This document shows positions 1 through 11,753 of a DNA stretch of 64,000 nt, one piece after another. The first letter of the stretch is position 1, and each line of letters opens with the position of its first letter. The position numbers were made by a program, and so were the translations under genes. This stretch comes from Salvator merianae. Taxonomy: Eukaryota; Chordata; Lepidosauria; Squamata; Teiidae. A model generated the notes under the pieces. It saw only the letters and a list, made by a program, of their open reading frames with translations. It was not told the DNA's origin and ran no database searches. The stretch spans positions 46,291,692 to 46,355,691 of the forward strand of contig QVOM02000116.1 of the NCBI GenBank assembly GCA_003586115.2, read 5' to 3'.

Positions 1-1352
1 GAAATCAAACTTTTCGAAGCAGTGGTTAGTAAGTCTAACTTCAATGACAGGGGGAGAAAAAGCCCTGTTAGAATTAGAAACCACTGTGTGAGACAGACTA
101 AGTGTTAGGGTGCACACACATCAAGAAAGAAAGATGTGCTTTATGGGCTAGCATGTGAACTGTGAGGAAGAAATAAGTATGCTAAAGGAAGACGGAGAAG
201 GAGAATCTAAGCACACACAGCAAGTTTGATCCCACACAGCAAGTTTGAAATAATGTACTGTAACAAGAGATGCATAATATGATAGCTCTGCTCATTTCTC
301 AGCGACTGAGGTCACATTTTCAGCTCTAAACTGATATAAAATTTATGCTGATGTGATCATGCCTGTGGACATACCATTCTAAACAGACATTAAAATGCTG
401 CAAGCTAAAGTCTGTTTAAATTAATGCCCTGCCTTGCCTTGTATTTTCTTTTGAGGGTTCATCTAAACACGGACGAAGCCAAAAAAATGCATCTGGTTGG
501 CTGCTATTGTATTACATGACCAATTAGTTTCTGATCTGCCAAGAGCCTTCAAACGTTGGCTGAAAAGTCCCGCTTTTGGCATAAACAACTATCAGCTCCA
601 GGGGAAGAGATTGGCTTGACTGCAGGTGGAGTGAAGTTGCCGAGCGAGTGTGCTACAGAATTCCAAACAGGAGATATTTGGTTTCACAGTCAAAGCCCAG
701 TGAGTTAATGGTTCTCAATTCCATTCAATTTAGCCAACAGGAAATCTTCCTGGAGCAAACTAGTCAATAACATATTGTAGATTAATTTTCTTTCTGTCAA
801 GAAATACATAGAATAGGTGCAATCCCTCGATTCAGTCCCATAATTAGCAGCTCACAGGGATGATACATGCAAAAGTCATAGGCATGCATTTCTGCCAAGG
901 GTAGTTTGCACTAGTGACTGGTACCCCTTCTGACAAGCCAGGGTGTATTTCATCCTGAAAAATGCTCTGCTGTGTTTATTTGTGTGAAAGCTGAATAAGA
1001 AACACTGAATTATGTGGGCACAATTGCTTCTTCACCCAAGGAGAAGTTACCTATTTTTTCAGCCATTTAAAGACATATAAATATGTACTCCTAAGTGCAC
1101 TGCTCCTATCCTTCAATGGGATAATTACTTATACCCAACCTACATGGTCAGCTGAGTGGTGGTGAATCACTGGGGGCCCTCTGGGAAGCAGCACTTGTTT
1201 TAGATTGGCAGACTTGTACTGTACTGTGTAACCTGTTTAAGCACCCAGGAATGGCGGGCTATGATATGGGTCCTTTGAGAGAACCATAGAAAATCTAAAT
1301 GACCCAACCTATATGTCCAGAACATAGCCTTAGAAATACTAGTATGTGTTAA
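1..1352. other. Non-coding stretch without recognised feature
   Basis: AT-rich DNA with no convincing ORF, RNA gene or transposon terminus. A 16-bp direct repeat (cacacagcaagtttga) occurs at 214-229 and 233-248, a local duplication of about 19 bp. Confidence 0.5.
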
Positions 1353-1823
1353 GGCCTGTTTGCACTTTCCAGCTGGAGCGCTTTGATCCACTTGCTGTTC
1401 AGACCCATCCACACGCAAATGCTGCCCCAGCTAACCCAGAGTCATCTAACCTCTCCCAGGAGTGATCCAGCTGTGGACAACTAAAAAGCAGTCCATAGGC
1501 TTACCAGCAGTGGCTGGATTGCTCCTGAGAAGATGGTTCCACATCTCTTCTGGGTGCAATGCGCCAATAGGGCACAGGCAGCTGACTGTAACTGCATCTC
1601 CATCTGCGCAGTCGTTCATAGTATACAGATTGCCATGGCAATGTCCTATCATTCACCAGATGCCAGTTAAGACTTCACCATAGCAATACGGCCTGCCTGT
1701 TCACACTGCACACACTGCTAGGCAACGTGGGACTAGTCCAGCGTGCGCAGTGTGAATGACCCCCACTGCACTTCAGTCTTACCTCACGTAATACCATATT
1801 AGGCAGGTAAGTGCAAAAAGGCC
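1353..1823. mobile_element. Non-autonomous TIR DNA transposon, 'GCACTT' family
   Basis: The left end reads ggcctgtttgcacttt and the right end reads aagtgcaaaaaggcc, which are inverted repeats of each other. The same ends recur at about fifteen other places in this window. The 471-bp interior has no transposase; the short ORFs on both strands are chance. No clear target-site duplication is visible, so the superfamily (hAT-like or Harbinger-like) stays open. Confidence 0.75.
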
Positions 1824-2571
1824 CTCAGACTCTCACATCTGAATAGAATGAGTCAGTACACCTCATAGGATAAGAAAGACATGGCAGGCCAATATAATTA
1901 GTAGGCCAATAGCATCACTATCAGGCACTTCTTAGATTTTGTAGTACCTGATAATGATACTGATAGATCCGGAAGTGCTGCTTGATAAAAGTGAGCCCCT
2001 ATTGGATGTGTCAGAAGTTATGAGTATGGGAGCCTGTTACATCTCTCACAATTGGCAGTAGCAAACCTTCCAGGCAATAAAACTCTTGGCAGCTTACTGG
2101 ACAGACTACAGCAAAGGTCAGCCTTTCAGAGATATAGCAGGGAAGAAGGTAGCAGGTCACGTGATCCAAAATCTTTATCCAACTCCTTTCTGAGTCAGAT
2201 CAGGAATGCAACATGAAGGTTCAGAATTGAGGAAACAAGGGATATGGAGGGTCAAGCTGCTTGTGAAAATTGCTAGTAGCAATGGACAATAGATTGAGGC
2301 CCAGTAAAATACAGATTTCCCTACATTGCTAGGTTTAATCACACCAGCAGTGCCTCTGCTTTTACTTGTTTTCAGTCTTCTGTTCCAAAACATGCTGCCT
2401 TTGTCTTTCAGTAGCTGGGATAGTTTCCACTCCCTCATCTTCCACCACCTGCTATGGTGTAAGTAGGATCTCAGAGGACAAGGCTAATTAGAATCTTCTT
2501 CAGCTATCTGATTAGGACTGAGTACTTTGGTTGAAGGAGTCACAGGCAAGGTCTCTTCCTGGTGTCACTTT
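1824..2571. other. Non-coding stretch, nothing recognised
   Basis: No exon-like, RNA-like or terminal-repeat signal is visible. The 87-codon minus-strand ORF at 2175-2438 has no recognisable motif. Confidence 0.4.
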
Positions 2572-2751
2572 GGCCCTTTCTGCACTTGGACTTATTCCAG
2601 ATTGTATCTCAGAATAGGGACCTGCCACCTGCATGCTAGTGCAGACTATGGTAGGCCCTGGGCAAGACCTTTCATAGTTTGCACTAGCATGTAGATAGCC
2701 GTTCCCTATTCTGGGATATAATCCACAATAAGGCCAAGTGCAGAAAGGGCC
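2572..2751. mobile_element. Palindromic MITE, 'GCACTT' family
   Basis: The 180-bp element begins ggccctttctgcacttgg and ends ccaagtgcagaaagggcc, a perfect 18-bp inverted terminal repeat. The two halves remain complementary well inward (cagaatagggac near 2611 against gttccctattctg near 2701), so a transcript would fold into one long hairpin. Related arms lie near 24.2, 58.7 and 59.8 kb. Confidence 0.88.
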
Positions 2752-3235
2752 TTCAACTGTGTTGCACTAGGAAGGTGTGTAAAATGGAAATGACCTTAAG
2801 TCCATTTCCAATATTTTTTCTATGGTATAGAAGATATTTTACCATAATAAGATACAGGAAAGTGAATTCTTAGTTTTTAAAACTAAAGTAGAATCAAATT
2901 TATACAATTTTAAATTCATAGGTCTGTGAGTGAAAGGTAGAATATAAGAAATTAATAAAAATAGTATATCAATATAAACAGTGTGCAACTATGCACACAC
3001 ATATACTCTCAGAAGCTAATTTAGAAGTAATGTATAATGATTCTGTCTCTCTTTTCCTTTTTTTTAAGAACACTTCTTAGCTAAATTGAATTCCTCCATG
3101 CACTTAAATTATTTTGAACATCTCTTATTGCAGTTTTTGTCCTTTTGTCACATTACTTTAAAATATTTCAAAGACTGTCTGTAACAGCCCAGTGTTTCAC
3201 TTTTAATATATTCAACAAATGGAAACCAAGTCTAG
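2752..3235. other. AT-rich non-coding stretch
   Basis: Low-complexity AT-rich sequence with T tracts and no recognised feature. Confidence 0.4.
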
Positions 3236-3696
3236 CTTTGCATTTGCCTTACTGGAGTTGTCTAAGCAGACAGTTCCAGGCAGTGACGAATAGGAGTGGT
3301 TGAGGACATTCACAGTTTGTACAGTGGAACACCTCTGTTCTGTTCCAGCAGTGCAGACATGGTGAATGACTCACCCAAATCGCCATGGCAGAGTCCAAAC
3401 CTAGCATCTGGAGCAGATATTGGCTTTGCAGGGGCATCTGGGCAGTGCAAATGACTATGCAGCCACAGTCATACAGTCCTTGCCCCTTTACTGCACAGCA
3501 CCCGGAAGAGTGCAAAGACACTGTTCCTAGACCATTTCCAAGGTCACTGGTATGTTGTGGACAACTTTTAAGTTGCCCACAACAGGAATGGTCCAGGAGG
3601 GCTTGGACATCTTCCAGACTACTACAGCAACATCTATCTGTGGACACGGCATTCCAACAATTTGCTTAGGATGTTCCACGAGGTAAGTGCAAAAAG
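3236..3696. mobile_element. Non-autonomous TIR DNA transposon, 'GCACTT' family
   Basis: The left end ctttgcatttgccttact faces a right end ggtaagtgcaaaaag. The 461-bp body contains overlapping ORFs of 132 codons (minus) and 94 codons (plus). They are mirror readings of the element and resemble no transposase. Its length matches the siblings at 1.35, 7.4 and 19.6 kb. Confidence 0.65.
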
Positions 3697-3734
3697 TTTC
3701 TAAATCTTTACAAAATTATCTTGTCTTCTTCACT

Positions 3735-3845
3735 TTTATTACTTTTATTTACTTATTTATTATTTACATTTATACCATGTCCTGAGGTCTAGCACAGGTT
3801 AACCATTTTGTCAGTTAAAATGCATAAAAATATGAAGCATACGCA
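3735..3845 (-). mobile_element. LINE 3'-tail fragment (L2/CR1-like)
   Basis: A T/TTTA-rich run followed by ataccatgtcctgaggtcta and a 'caggttaac' block resembles the reverse complement of L2/CR1-type 3' ends. It is short and diverged, so the clade is uncertain. Confidence 0.45.
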
Positions 3846-3991
3846 ATTGGTCATTTTTGTCATTACTGCTGGATTCACATCTTCCCTAACCACTCCTGGT
3901 TCAATATCCTGTCCTCCATTTTTAAATACCCCATATACTATTCACCCCAGTACAAGAACTAGGTGCCTTTATTGTTAAATAAATCTCTCTC

Positions 3992-4193
3992 TCTCTTTTT
4001 TTTTTTTTTTGCTATTTATAAGCAACATTTGTAAGCAATAACTTGTCTCAAATAATAATTATATATTAAATTGCAAATCCCCCTATCCATAAGATTTTTT
4101 TTTTTTTTGCTATTTATAAGCAACATTTGTAAGCAATAACTTGTCTCAAATAATAATTATATATTAAATTGCAAATCCCCCTATCCATAAGAT
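3992..4193. repeat. Perfect tandem duplication, two 85-bp copies, period 98 bp
   Basis: The segment at 4011-4095 starting gctatttataagcaac recurs without a visible mismatch at 4109-4193. Each copy is preceded by a poly-T run (3996-4010 and 4095-4108). Complete identity in AT-rich neutral DNA implies a very recent duplication by slippage or unequal crossing-over between the T tracts, or an assembly error. Confidence 0.95.
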
Positions 4194-4835
4194 CAACCTA
4201 TCTGTTGGAATGTTGGAAACTGAAAATGGAACTTATATTTAATTTTGTTTCCTATTATTGGCTACTTTCAATGGTGTACTGCCTCAGGGTATCTTACTGT
4301 TGAATTTAGTTAAGAACAAATACCATTCTGGTTTCAGACCAAATAATCTCTGATTTTAGTTTGCAGTTCTATTCACTCAGTAATCTCAATCTGGAATATA
4401 GAAAAAGCATGTAAGGTCCACCTGATTCAGCATCCAATTCTCAAAATAACCAACCTATTTGAAATCTGAAAACAGTAAGTACAAGATTTCTCTCCATGTT
4501 TATATTTCGTGGAAACTGGTGTTCAGGCAGACTCTACTTGTGATCCTGGAGAGTGCCGTTGTCCTGCAATTAAATGGCGATTTCTTTCCAGCAGAGTGCT
4601 ACATGGTCCAAAACAGTGTCGTCCAAGTCATTGCCACCTATGGAAAGAGCAGATGACTTAATGCAACTTTACTGCTGCTTTTTTGCTTGTTGCACATATA
4701 CAGAGATGCCAACAAATCTATAAAGGACAAGCAATTGCTGAATTTCATGCTTAAAGCAGTCAAATAGTTCATTGTGCAGAGTTGGAAGTCCCAAGACATT
4801 CTCCTCAAACAACACTGATATAACAAACTTTCAGA
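4194..4835. other. Non-coding stretch, nothing recognised
   Basis: The short ORFs at 4459-4656 (plus) and 4638-4856 (minus) overlap and show no motif. Confidence 0.4.
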
Positions 4836-5115
4836 ATATGGTGGCAACCTCACCATAGCCCTGCTATATCCTCCCCTAAATCCCGCTATAGCCTATTGTG
4901 GGGAAAACCTGACTCTGATGGCGGGTTTTCCCAAAATTGCACTATAATGTACCGTCTGGAGGGAGCTGCCATCCTGGAAGTGCCCATCATGTATGTAGGG
5001 AGGCCAAAAAAGAAAACCACTCATGTGCTGTGGTCACAATCATGGCGCTTCCAGATATTTCTTGTTGGCAAAATACCCGGATGCGTGCATCACTACAACA
5101 CACACAAACAGCGCT
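4836..5115 (+). mobile_element. Unnamed dispersed element, family X, copy 1
   Basis: Blocks such as gcctattgtggggaaaacc, ggcgggttttcccaaaa and ggcaaaatacccggatg(c/t)gtgcatc recur in the same order at 11240-11560, and inverted at 8695-9039. Shared order across three unlinked copies defines a dispersed repeat of roughly 300-350 bp. No coding content. A DNA-transposon origin is inferred because one copy ends in ggatgcagcccc. Confidence 0.65.
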
Positions 5116-5413
5116 GGTTCCTATACTGTCTAGGCAACAACTGGTAATTCCAGATGGACTTATCTCAGAATATCGCTTATTAATGATATATTTGGCTGAT
5201 ATCTGCAGCTGGCCTTGAACAACATGATTTTAAGCTACATGGTGATTTGACCACCTACATTCTGTGAGGATAGTCGCAAGGTGAATTTGACATTCCTAAA
5301 CTGTTTAAAGCAAGGGGTGACTCTACTTCATAGCAATCATGAATTTTATAGGAGAAAGGTGTTAGACCAGATTATTTGATCCAGTAGAGCACTTCTCAGC
5401 TTTTCCTGTAGTA

Positions 5414-5858
5414 CAGTCATACCTTGGTACTCATCATTAATTGGTTCTGGGAGGGGCAATGAGTATCAAAAACAATGAGTATGAAACACATTTTTCCTAT
5501 AAGGAATAATGTAAATAAATTTAATACATTCCCAAACCAAAGACAATGCACATTTTTAAGGCACTTTACATGAGAAGTAAATCCAAAAATTAATAAATAC
5601 TTAGTACAGTGCTTAGATTAATACACAAAATGACCACAGAAGCTAAGATAAGACCATAAGGGGATGTGCACAGGGCAAGAGCTACCATGTGACTAACATG
5701 TGACCCTTTGTTTCGGCTGGAAAGAATAGCAAGTCACGAGGCTGCCTGCACCAAGTTCTAGCTTGCACATTGAGGACCAAGTCAAAATTTTCACATCAAA
5801 ATGTGTTGAGTACCGAATTTGATGAATTTCAAGGCACTTGAGTACCAATATAGCACTG
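5414..5858. mobile_element. Tc1/mariner-like non-autonomous element
   Basis: The left end cagtcataccttggtactca and the right end (reverse complement cagtgctatattggtactca) form an inverted repeat. Both are flanked by the dinucleotide TA (5412-5413 and 5859-5860), the target duplication expected of Tc1/mariner elements. The internal 'ttttcctataaggaataatg' resembles pogo/Tigger-type internal deletion products. No transposase ORF remains in the 445 bp. Confidence 0.8.
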
Positions 5859-5860
5859 TA

Positions 5861-7017
5861 TAAGGAAATCAGTCAAGACATCATACAGGGAGTAGTTCAT
5901 CAGGAAGGCATCTATTTTTGTTTTTGTTTTTATTTTTATTTTGGGGAGCTGGCTCCTATCTCCTTTCTTTTCTTCTTTTTTAGCAGGTGGAAGCAATTTT
6001 ATTTCTGTTTCCCTTTGAATAAAAGGGATATGGCTCTGAGAAGCATTCTGCTTTCTCTCCTTCCTGTGAAGAATTTATTCTTTCTAAATCCCCTTGGGAC
6101 TGAAGAAGGAGCAAGACTATACAAAACACTTTTCTTTTCTTTTCCTTTTCTTCAAGCTGAAAAAAAAAATGTTTGCTGTCTAATCTCCAGTCAGGACCTA
6201 GTCAGGGAAACTGGGTAACCTATACCTCGGTATCCTAGCAACTTGACCTTGCCTGTAGCAACGAAAAGGTGTTATCCCAGATGTGATGACTGACTCCCTT
6301 TGGCATCTGGGGAGAAAGTGTTTTCCCTGATGAAGGAGAAAAACTAATAAGGTAGTAGCAGAGAATTGGTAAAAGGATAGAGTAACAAAAGATCCTAGGG
6401 GCAGGTCAGAGCAGCTGAATCCCAAACTTTATACATATTCCTCTTCTACTAAGAGGTTTTTAAAGAATGTAACTGTATTTTTCCTCTCTAATCACTGGTG
6501 CTACGTGTCAGTATCTCTTATTTTTTTCCATGAATTGACTGACACAGTGTGATATATCTGATGACAACTGGAACAAATTTCAGTAATGAGGTCACCTTGG
6601 GTTTGTATTACTCCCTGACTGCTGTTTTCCATAGAAATTATTTGTGAAAGCAGACCACATGCTCTGCATAACATCCTCCACTTTGCTGAAGAGTGACAAA
6701 AGGAAGATGTGTTATAACTTGCAAGACGTAGGATACTTGCATTGATCTATTCCTGATTTTTGAGTTGTAAATTGATATGTAATGAGAAAGCCGCTACTTC
6801 AGTTTCCAGGCAAATGAGGAAGTTAAAAGGAAGGGTGTGCAAATAGATTAGAATTTTGGCTGAATCGTTTAAATTTTCTGCATAAAGTGAGAATCACACA
6901 GATACTAAGGGGGAAAAAAATGCCGGCAGAAAAGACAAGAATGGGAAAGCTGAGAGCAAATTAGGAAGAGCTTCCTTCTGACAATTACTCTTATTTGTTG
7001 AGGATTTCAGAAAATGA
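5861..7017. other. Non-coding stretch with T-rich low-complexity patches
   Basis: T/G-rich simple sequence around 5918-5945 and pyrimidine runs to 6150 create the 126-codon ORF at 5838-6218, which is low-complexity and unlikely to be coding. Nothing else recognised. Confidence 0.45.
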
Positions 7018-7284
7018 GGCCTGTTTGAGTTCTTCAGTAGTGAGTGTCTGCACACTGACTAGTGAAGTGTGACCGTATTGTGTGGAGGCCCTAGTGATTG
7101 GAAGCAGGCCACCACACAGCGAAGACTGTTCCTTTTTGGAATGTTCGATTGCAAACATTCCAAGATGGAAAGGGCAAAAACCAGTGGGCCTCACTCTGCA
7201 CCAGAAGTTGACATCTGCTTCCACAGTCATGTCAGCTTTAGGGCACACGTAGATATGACCTTAGTCACAGTTGCCACAAAGGCC
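7018..7284. mobile_element. Degenerate TIR element, 'GCACTT' family
   Basis: It starts ggcctgtttgagttcttc and ends gccacaaaggcc. It also shares internal blocks with the neighbouring copy at 7413-7859 (the actagtgaagtg / gtggaggccctagtgattgg region and the ttccaagatgg block). The ends are eroded, so the borders are approximate. Confidence 0.6.
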
Positions 7285-7295
7285 TTTAAGGGCTT

Positions 7296-7405
7296 AATCA
7301 CATTTATTTAATTTATTTATCAATTGGATTTATAAATTCATCTTCCGCCAAGATTATGCACAAGATTAAATTGACACTTAAACAGTTAAACAGTTTTAAC
7401 ACCTT
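7296..7405 (-). mobile_element. LINE 3'-tail fragment, clade uncertain
   Basis: The ttatttaatttatttatc run, then a degenerate 'atttataaattcatcttccgcc' block, resembles the reverse complement of a CR1/L2-type 3' end. It sits between two TIR elements. Confidence 0.4.
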
Positions 7406-7412
7406 AAAAAAC

Positions 7413-7859
7413 TAGGGTCCTGTTTGCACTTATTCACTAGGATGCTTACTAGTGAGGTGCATCCACACTTTGTGGAGGCCAGAGTGATTGGGAGTGGACT
7501 ACAACTGTTCCTGATCTCTACTAGCTGTGTAACACAAAATAGTGCTTCATAACTGTACTGGGAGCAGCTGGACTGCTCCCGATATGCAGCATTCACACCT
7601 ATTTCTGGATGTAAATGCTGTGTGGCATAGCTGCAGCTGCACAGTTGTGCCACGTTCCCAGTTGCCATGGCAGTGGCTGGATGTTTCCCCAGCTGCTGTC
7701 GTGGCACGGGTGGCCAGCATTCACACTGCGAATGCTGGGAGCGTATTGCTGGCATGTTCCTGCCCTCGCAATGCGAATGGCTGCTGCACTGCGAAGTCTG
7801 TTCCATCTTGAATGGTTGAATTCCAAACCTTCCAAGATGGTAAGTGCAAAAGCACCCTG
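7413..7859. mobile_element. Non-autonomous TIR DNA transposon, 'GCACTT' family
   Basis: Left end tagggtcctgtttgcactt and right end aagtgcaaaagcaccctg are inverted repeats. The outermost CAGGG-like bases fit a hAT-type terminus. The 447-bp body gives four overlapping ORFs of 78-136 codons on both strands, an artefact of its GC-rich, inverted structure. No transposase. Confidence 0.8.
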
Positions 7860-7984
7860 GGTGAGCCAGGGAAGAAAAAACTGATTTAAACGATAGATCT
7901 TTAAGAGGGACCTATAAACTGTAAGTACAGGCCCTCACAAACCGCAGAGGAGAGGTTTTTCAAAAGGGAAAGTACGACCTGTAT

Positions 7985-8165
7985 GATTACATAGACACTG
8001 TGTGCAGTTAATACTCGGGTTGCTGCATTCTGCATCACCTCTGGCTTTAAGATATCTTTGAGGACAGAACCATGGAGAAGACATTGCAACAGTGCATTCC
8101 GGAAGCTAGCACTACACAGGTTCTTATAGTCTGTCTTAGAAAATTTATGGCTAGGCAAACCCACT
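7985..8165 (-). mobile_element. L2-type LINE fragment
   Basis: The plus strand carries a decayed version of a common vertebrate repeat (gggttgctgcattctgcatc, then gacattgcaacagtgcattc). Its reverse complement corresponds to the C-terminal reverse-transcriptase region of L2 LINEs. Frameshifts and stops make it a fossil. Confidence 0.6.
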
Positions 8166-8694
8166 AGACACTTATTTCAGCTGAAGCCACTTGAGTTTCA
8201 AGTTTCATCATGCTATGCACCCGCCCTTTAAAGGAAAGCACAATATAATGTCGAATTGATATCTTTTCTTATTCCTTGAACCAAAGATTTTCAGCCTACA
8301 ATATCTCCATTTTGCTTCGGTTGCATTTCGCTGGCCCACCCTGACTCACTGAATGTTCAGAGTTGTTGTTCAGCCCAGCACTGTGCAAGTCAAAAAAGAT
8401 CCTTGGCATAGAGTGACTTCTAGTCATGTAAATGGGGCTGATTGCTTTCCTTAACCATATCCTGCAAGTCCTATCTGAGAGGGATTCCTCTCTCAGGGAA
8501 GAAGTTGGCAGAGGAACCCAAATATATTCTTTCAATATTGAACATTGTGCTGTGGACAATGTTCTTCTTTCCAAGTGTCAGAAAATGTGATGTGGGCTGC
8601 GCCCTGATGTCAGTGATCTTCTGGAGTAAAGTTCCTCCAGAATAATTTCTTGATGCCCAGACAGCAGGGCAACAGTGCAAGGCAAGTGCAGACA
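8166..8694. other. Non-coding stretch
   Basis: Overlapping ORFs on both strands (8296-8574 minus, 8442-8645 plus, 8471-8695 minus) are mutually exclusive and motif-free. Confidence 0.4.
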
Positions 8695-9039
8695 CTTACT
8701 TCATCTGGTGCTTGCTTCCACAATGGTGTGACACATACATCTGGGTGTTATGATGGCTCAAAATACCCAGAAGTGTGCAATCACCACCATACGGTCACCG
8801 CTTTTGGGCCCTGTACATGTGTGGTGGCCATTTTCAAGATGGCAGCTCCTGGCAGCAGCATCCAGACAGGTAAGTCAATAACACTATCATGGGAAAACAT
8901 GGGTTGAGAGTTCTTTTTCTCTCTATAGCGATAGCCATATATCCCAGGGTTATGCTGGGATTGCCACGGACACACCTGGCCAATTCCAACATAGCCCTGG
9001 GATACTCCTGGGTTTTACACCCTGTCTGGATGCAGCCCC
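8695..9039 (-). mobile_element. Dispersed element, family X, copy 2 (inverted)
   Basis: Read on the minus strand this copy shows the same order of blocks as 4836-5115 and 11240-11560 (tatcccagggctatg, gggaattgcca-like, ttcccatgatag, gccaccacacatg, gggtattttgagcc). Its 5' edge on that strand is ggggctgcatccagacaggg. Confidence 0.65.
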
Positions 9040-10048
9040 TATTTCTGCGACAACTACAAACATCCTCTATTGGCACAGACAATATTCACACCATCACATC
9101 TTTTTTGAAGAACTGAGTACATCTTACTTGTGCGGTTTTATATGGGGAATTTTCAGAATTTTAGAAAAAAAATAGAAACTATGTTACACATACATACATG
9201 GAGTTTATCTTTAGACTTACACTAGGTTTTTTCTGTAGATGGACACTCCAGACCCCAAAACCTGATCTTAAAGTCCTTTAGCATCATCCACATACATCCA
9301 CCTTTAAATTATTGTGTAGGGACAGAAAACTTAGACTTAGTCTGAAGGATCTGAAACCAGAATGATTTCTTTCACACTGTGTTAACTCCTGTATGCAATC
9401 AATAATTGATGCTGTAGTATCTGAACAAAAAGCGTTTATAGTATATATAGTGTCAGTTGTCCTGCTATTCACTAATCAATGGTGAATGTCTAAGCTCCTT
9501 AGCACACTGATCAGGAATCAGGGGACTGTCTGTCATGTCCACATTTCATATCCTTCAAACCTAAAACGGAATGGTCAGACAGGTCTAATTATAAATGTGT
9601 CATTCAGTATTTACTTTGAAAGAAAAGCTTACTGAGGTTCTCTTAATGTAGATGACAAGTGAACAAACTGAATTGTACCTCAAGCTGATTGCTACCAGGG
9701 AGAGTGCAAGATTGAAAAAGCTTAGATCTTTCCTATTGTCTCATAAAAACTGTTTAAAATATCAGCTGCATAATACGTTTCTGTAACCTTTCACATTGTA
9801 TTTCTGATTACAGGCTTAGGCTTTTGAAAGTGCCATTATAGTTTGCGAATTTTTCCCCCTTATCTTGAATTGGTTACAATGAAAAAAGTTAAGCGCTTTT
9901 AAGTAGCTCTGTCAGCCAATTAAAGAATTTAATTAATTAATCTGCCTCCTACTTAATTAACTAGTGAAATTAAAATGTATTTACATATTATCTCACTATG
10001 TGTGCCTTTTTGCAGTGCAAAAGGAGAATAAGACAATTTAACAAACAA
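9040..10048. other. Non-coding stretch
   Basis: About 1 kb of AT-rich DNA. No splice-bounded ORF, RNA gene or transposon terminus recognised. Confidence 0.45.
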
Positions 10049-10170
10049 AGGCCATTTCTGCACTTGGTCAGTAATCTGGACAAAGCAACTACCTAGTATG
10101 CTTTGTCTGCATGGGACTAGTGCTATTCTGGCCCAGAACTGTCCCAAGAGGTCCCTATTCCAAAATAACC
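10049..10170. mobile_element. Partial MITE, 'GCACTT' family
   Basis: The left terminus ggccatttctgcacttgg is followed by a short hairpin core and by gtccctattccaaaataacc, like the right arms of copies at 2.57 and 24.2 kb. No matching right terminus is evident. The 92-codon ORF at 10111-10389 begins inside it and is probably chance. Confidence 0.6.
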
Positions 10171-10739
10171 GTAGACCTGTTTGAAGAAGTCTACAACCGT
10201 ACTAACACTATGTGTTCCATTCCAGGCATTGACACTTCTACACCTGGTCTAGACCAAGGAAAATGCTACAGCCCCAACTTCAAAGATTATGCAAACTTTG
10301 AAACTCATTTTCAAAATCCCAACATGGAGGTAGACATGCTACCTTTGAAGACTGTTCTGTTCTGCCCCACCCTTGTGCACCAGACATGATGTACGCTTGA
10401 TAGAGATGACTGGTAGCTTGGGCAGGAAATCAGATGTATGAACTGAAAGAGTTATGGTGCCTCCGCATAGCTGGTGTTGGTCTGGATGGACAGTATCTCC
10501 ACCTTTGTGATGCGGACAGCACCTGCTGTGCTTGGTCTGGAATAGGCTGGAGTGGAATAGTTAAACCACTACGAGCAAGATGAGTACAGAAACAATAAAA
10601 AATTATCACTTGTTGGAAAGAAGGTTTCATCCCTTTTTCCAGTCACACATCAGAAACAAGCTCATCATTTTAACTTGTAGTTTCATTAATTAAACTTTAC
10701 TTTTGCTCATTACTTAGTTGAAGGTTTAGTTGATTTACA

Positions 10740-10855
10740 TACATATTATGCATGTCTACTCAGGAATAATTCAATGGGACCTACAGGTAATTTCACAACA
10801 GACGTGTATTTCAGCCCTGTTAAAATCAATGGGTGATTTACTCCACCTTGCCTTA
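10740..10855 (-). repeat. Widespread lizard dispersed repeat ('caatgggac' type)
   Basis: The string gcatgtctactcaggaata, followed by ttcaatgggacc and aaatcaatggg, matches my memory of a very common squamate dispersed repeat that I cannot name. A complementary copy lies near 52.34 kb. Confidence 0.5.
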
Positions 10856-11239
10856 ACCCATTTAAAAATATATTCACCTCAAAGCATTCACTCTTCTTGA
10901 AACTGCATAATTTTAAATGATATTCCAAACTCCATCTGAAAGACTTTGAACTGTAAAAGTCACAGGTCTAGTTTAACTGTACTGGCTCTCAATTTTTTAA
11001 ACAACCCCATGGAAAAGGTTTACTATCTGTCTGTTGGGAAGATCAGCCTGGGGATAAGAAGTATGGATCATACCCATTCCCCATCCTCAGAAATTTCAGT
11101 GTGACCATGGGCTCCTGCTATAAGCTATACATTTCCATACACAACTCCTTCTATAAGCTGTACACTTCTATACAATGCAGTTCTATGTCTTACTCCCAGG
11201 TAAGGGGCTATAGAATTGCATCCTTCGAGCATTAAAAGA

Positions 11240-11560
11240 ATGGGACCCGATCCAGATGGGGGAAATACAGCACCAGTATGGCTGTGCTATTTTGGGATTG
11301 CCACACGTAGCTGTAGCAACTCCAGCATAGGTCCGCTATATCCCCTTAAAAATGTGTGATAGCCTGTTGTGGGGAAACCCAACACTGGTGGTGGGTTTTC
11401 CCAAAACAACGCTATTACTTACCTTCTAGCTTCAGCCGCCATCATTGCTTTGACCACCATGCATGTGCTAGGGCCAGAAAAGATGGCTGCACATGCACGG
11501 TAATGGTGACTCACACATCCAAGTATTTAGTGCTGGCAAAATACATGGATGTGTGCATCA
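11240..11560 (+). mobile_element. Dispersed element, family X, copy 3
   Basis: Best preserved of three copies: gatccagatgggggaaa, then gcctgttgtggggaaaccc, ggtgggttttcccaaaac, a cttaccttctagcttcagccg block and ggcaaaatacatggatgtgt. No coding capacity. Comparison with the copies at 4.8 and 8.7 kb supports a mobile origin. Confidence 0.65.
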
Positions 11561-11660
11561 ATAAAACACGGACAGACAGTGTGAGCCTCCTGCCTGGATT
11601 TTTGAATGTGTATTCATTATACTAATGCTCTTGCTTCTTATAGCAAAATTTAAGAACATT

Positions 11661-11715
11661 GCTTGCTTGCTTGCTTGCTTGCTTCCTTCCTTCCTTTCTT
11701 GTTCACTTGATGCTA

Positions 11716-11748
<33 letters not shown>

Positions 11749-11753
11749 TTATT
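11661..11753. repeat. Compound microsatellite (TTGC)n, (TTCC)n, (TCTG)n, (TCTA)n
   Basis: Runs of gcttgcttgc (11661-11682), ttccttcc (11683-11697) and ctgtctgtctgt (11716-11742) grading into ctatctattt directly abut the L2 3' end that follows. This suggests growth from the LINE's terminal repeats. Confidence 0.9.

Noticed and set aside
4011..4193. CRISPR-like array
   Set aside because: Only two long identical units separated by poly-T, in a vertebrate-type sequence. It is a simple tandem duplication.
7396..7884. Set of overlapping ORFs (78-136 codons) around 7.6 kb
   Set aside because: They occur on both strands of one TIR element, as expected from GC-rich inverted sequence, and encode no transposase.
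10111..10389. 92-codon plus-strand ORF as a gene
   Set aside because: It begins inside a MITE, has no motif or splice border, and its length is within chance expectation.
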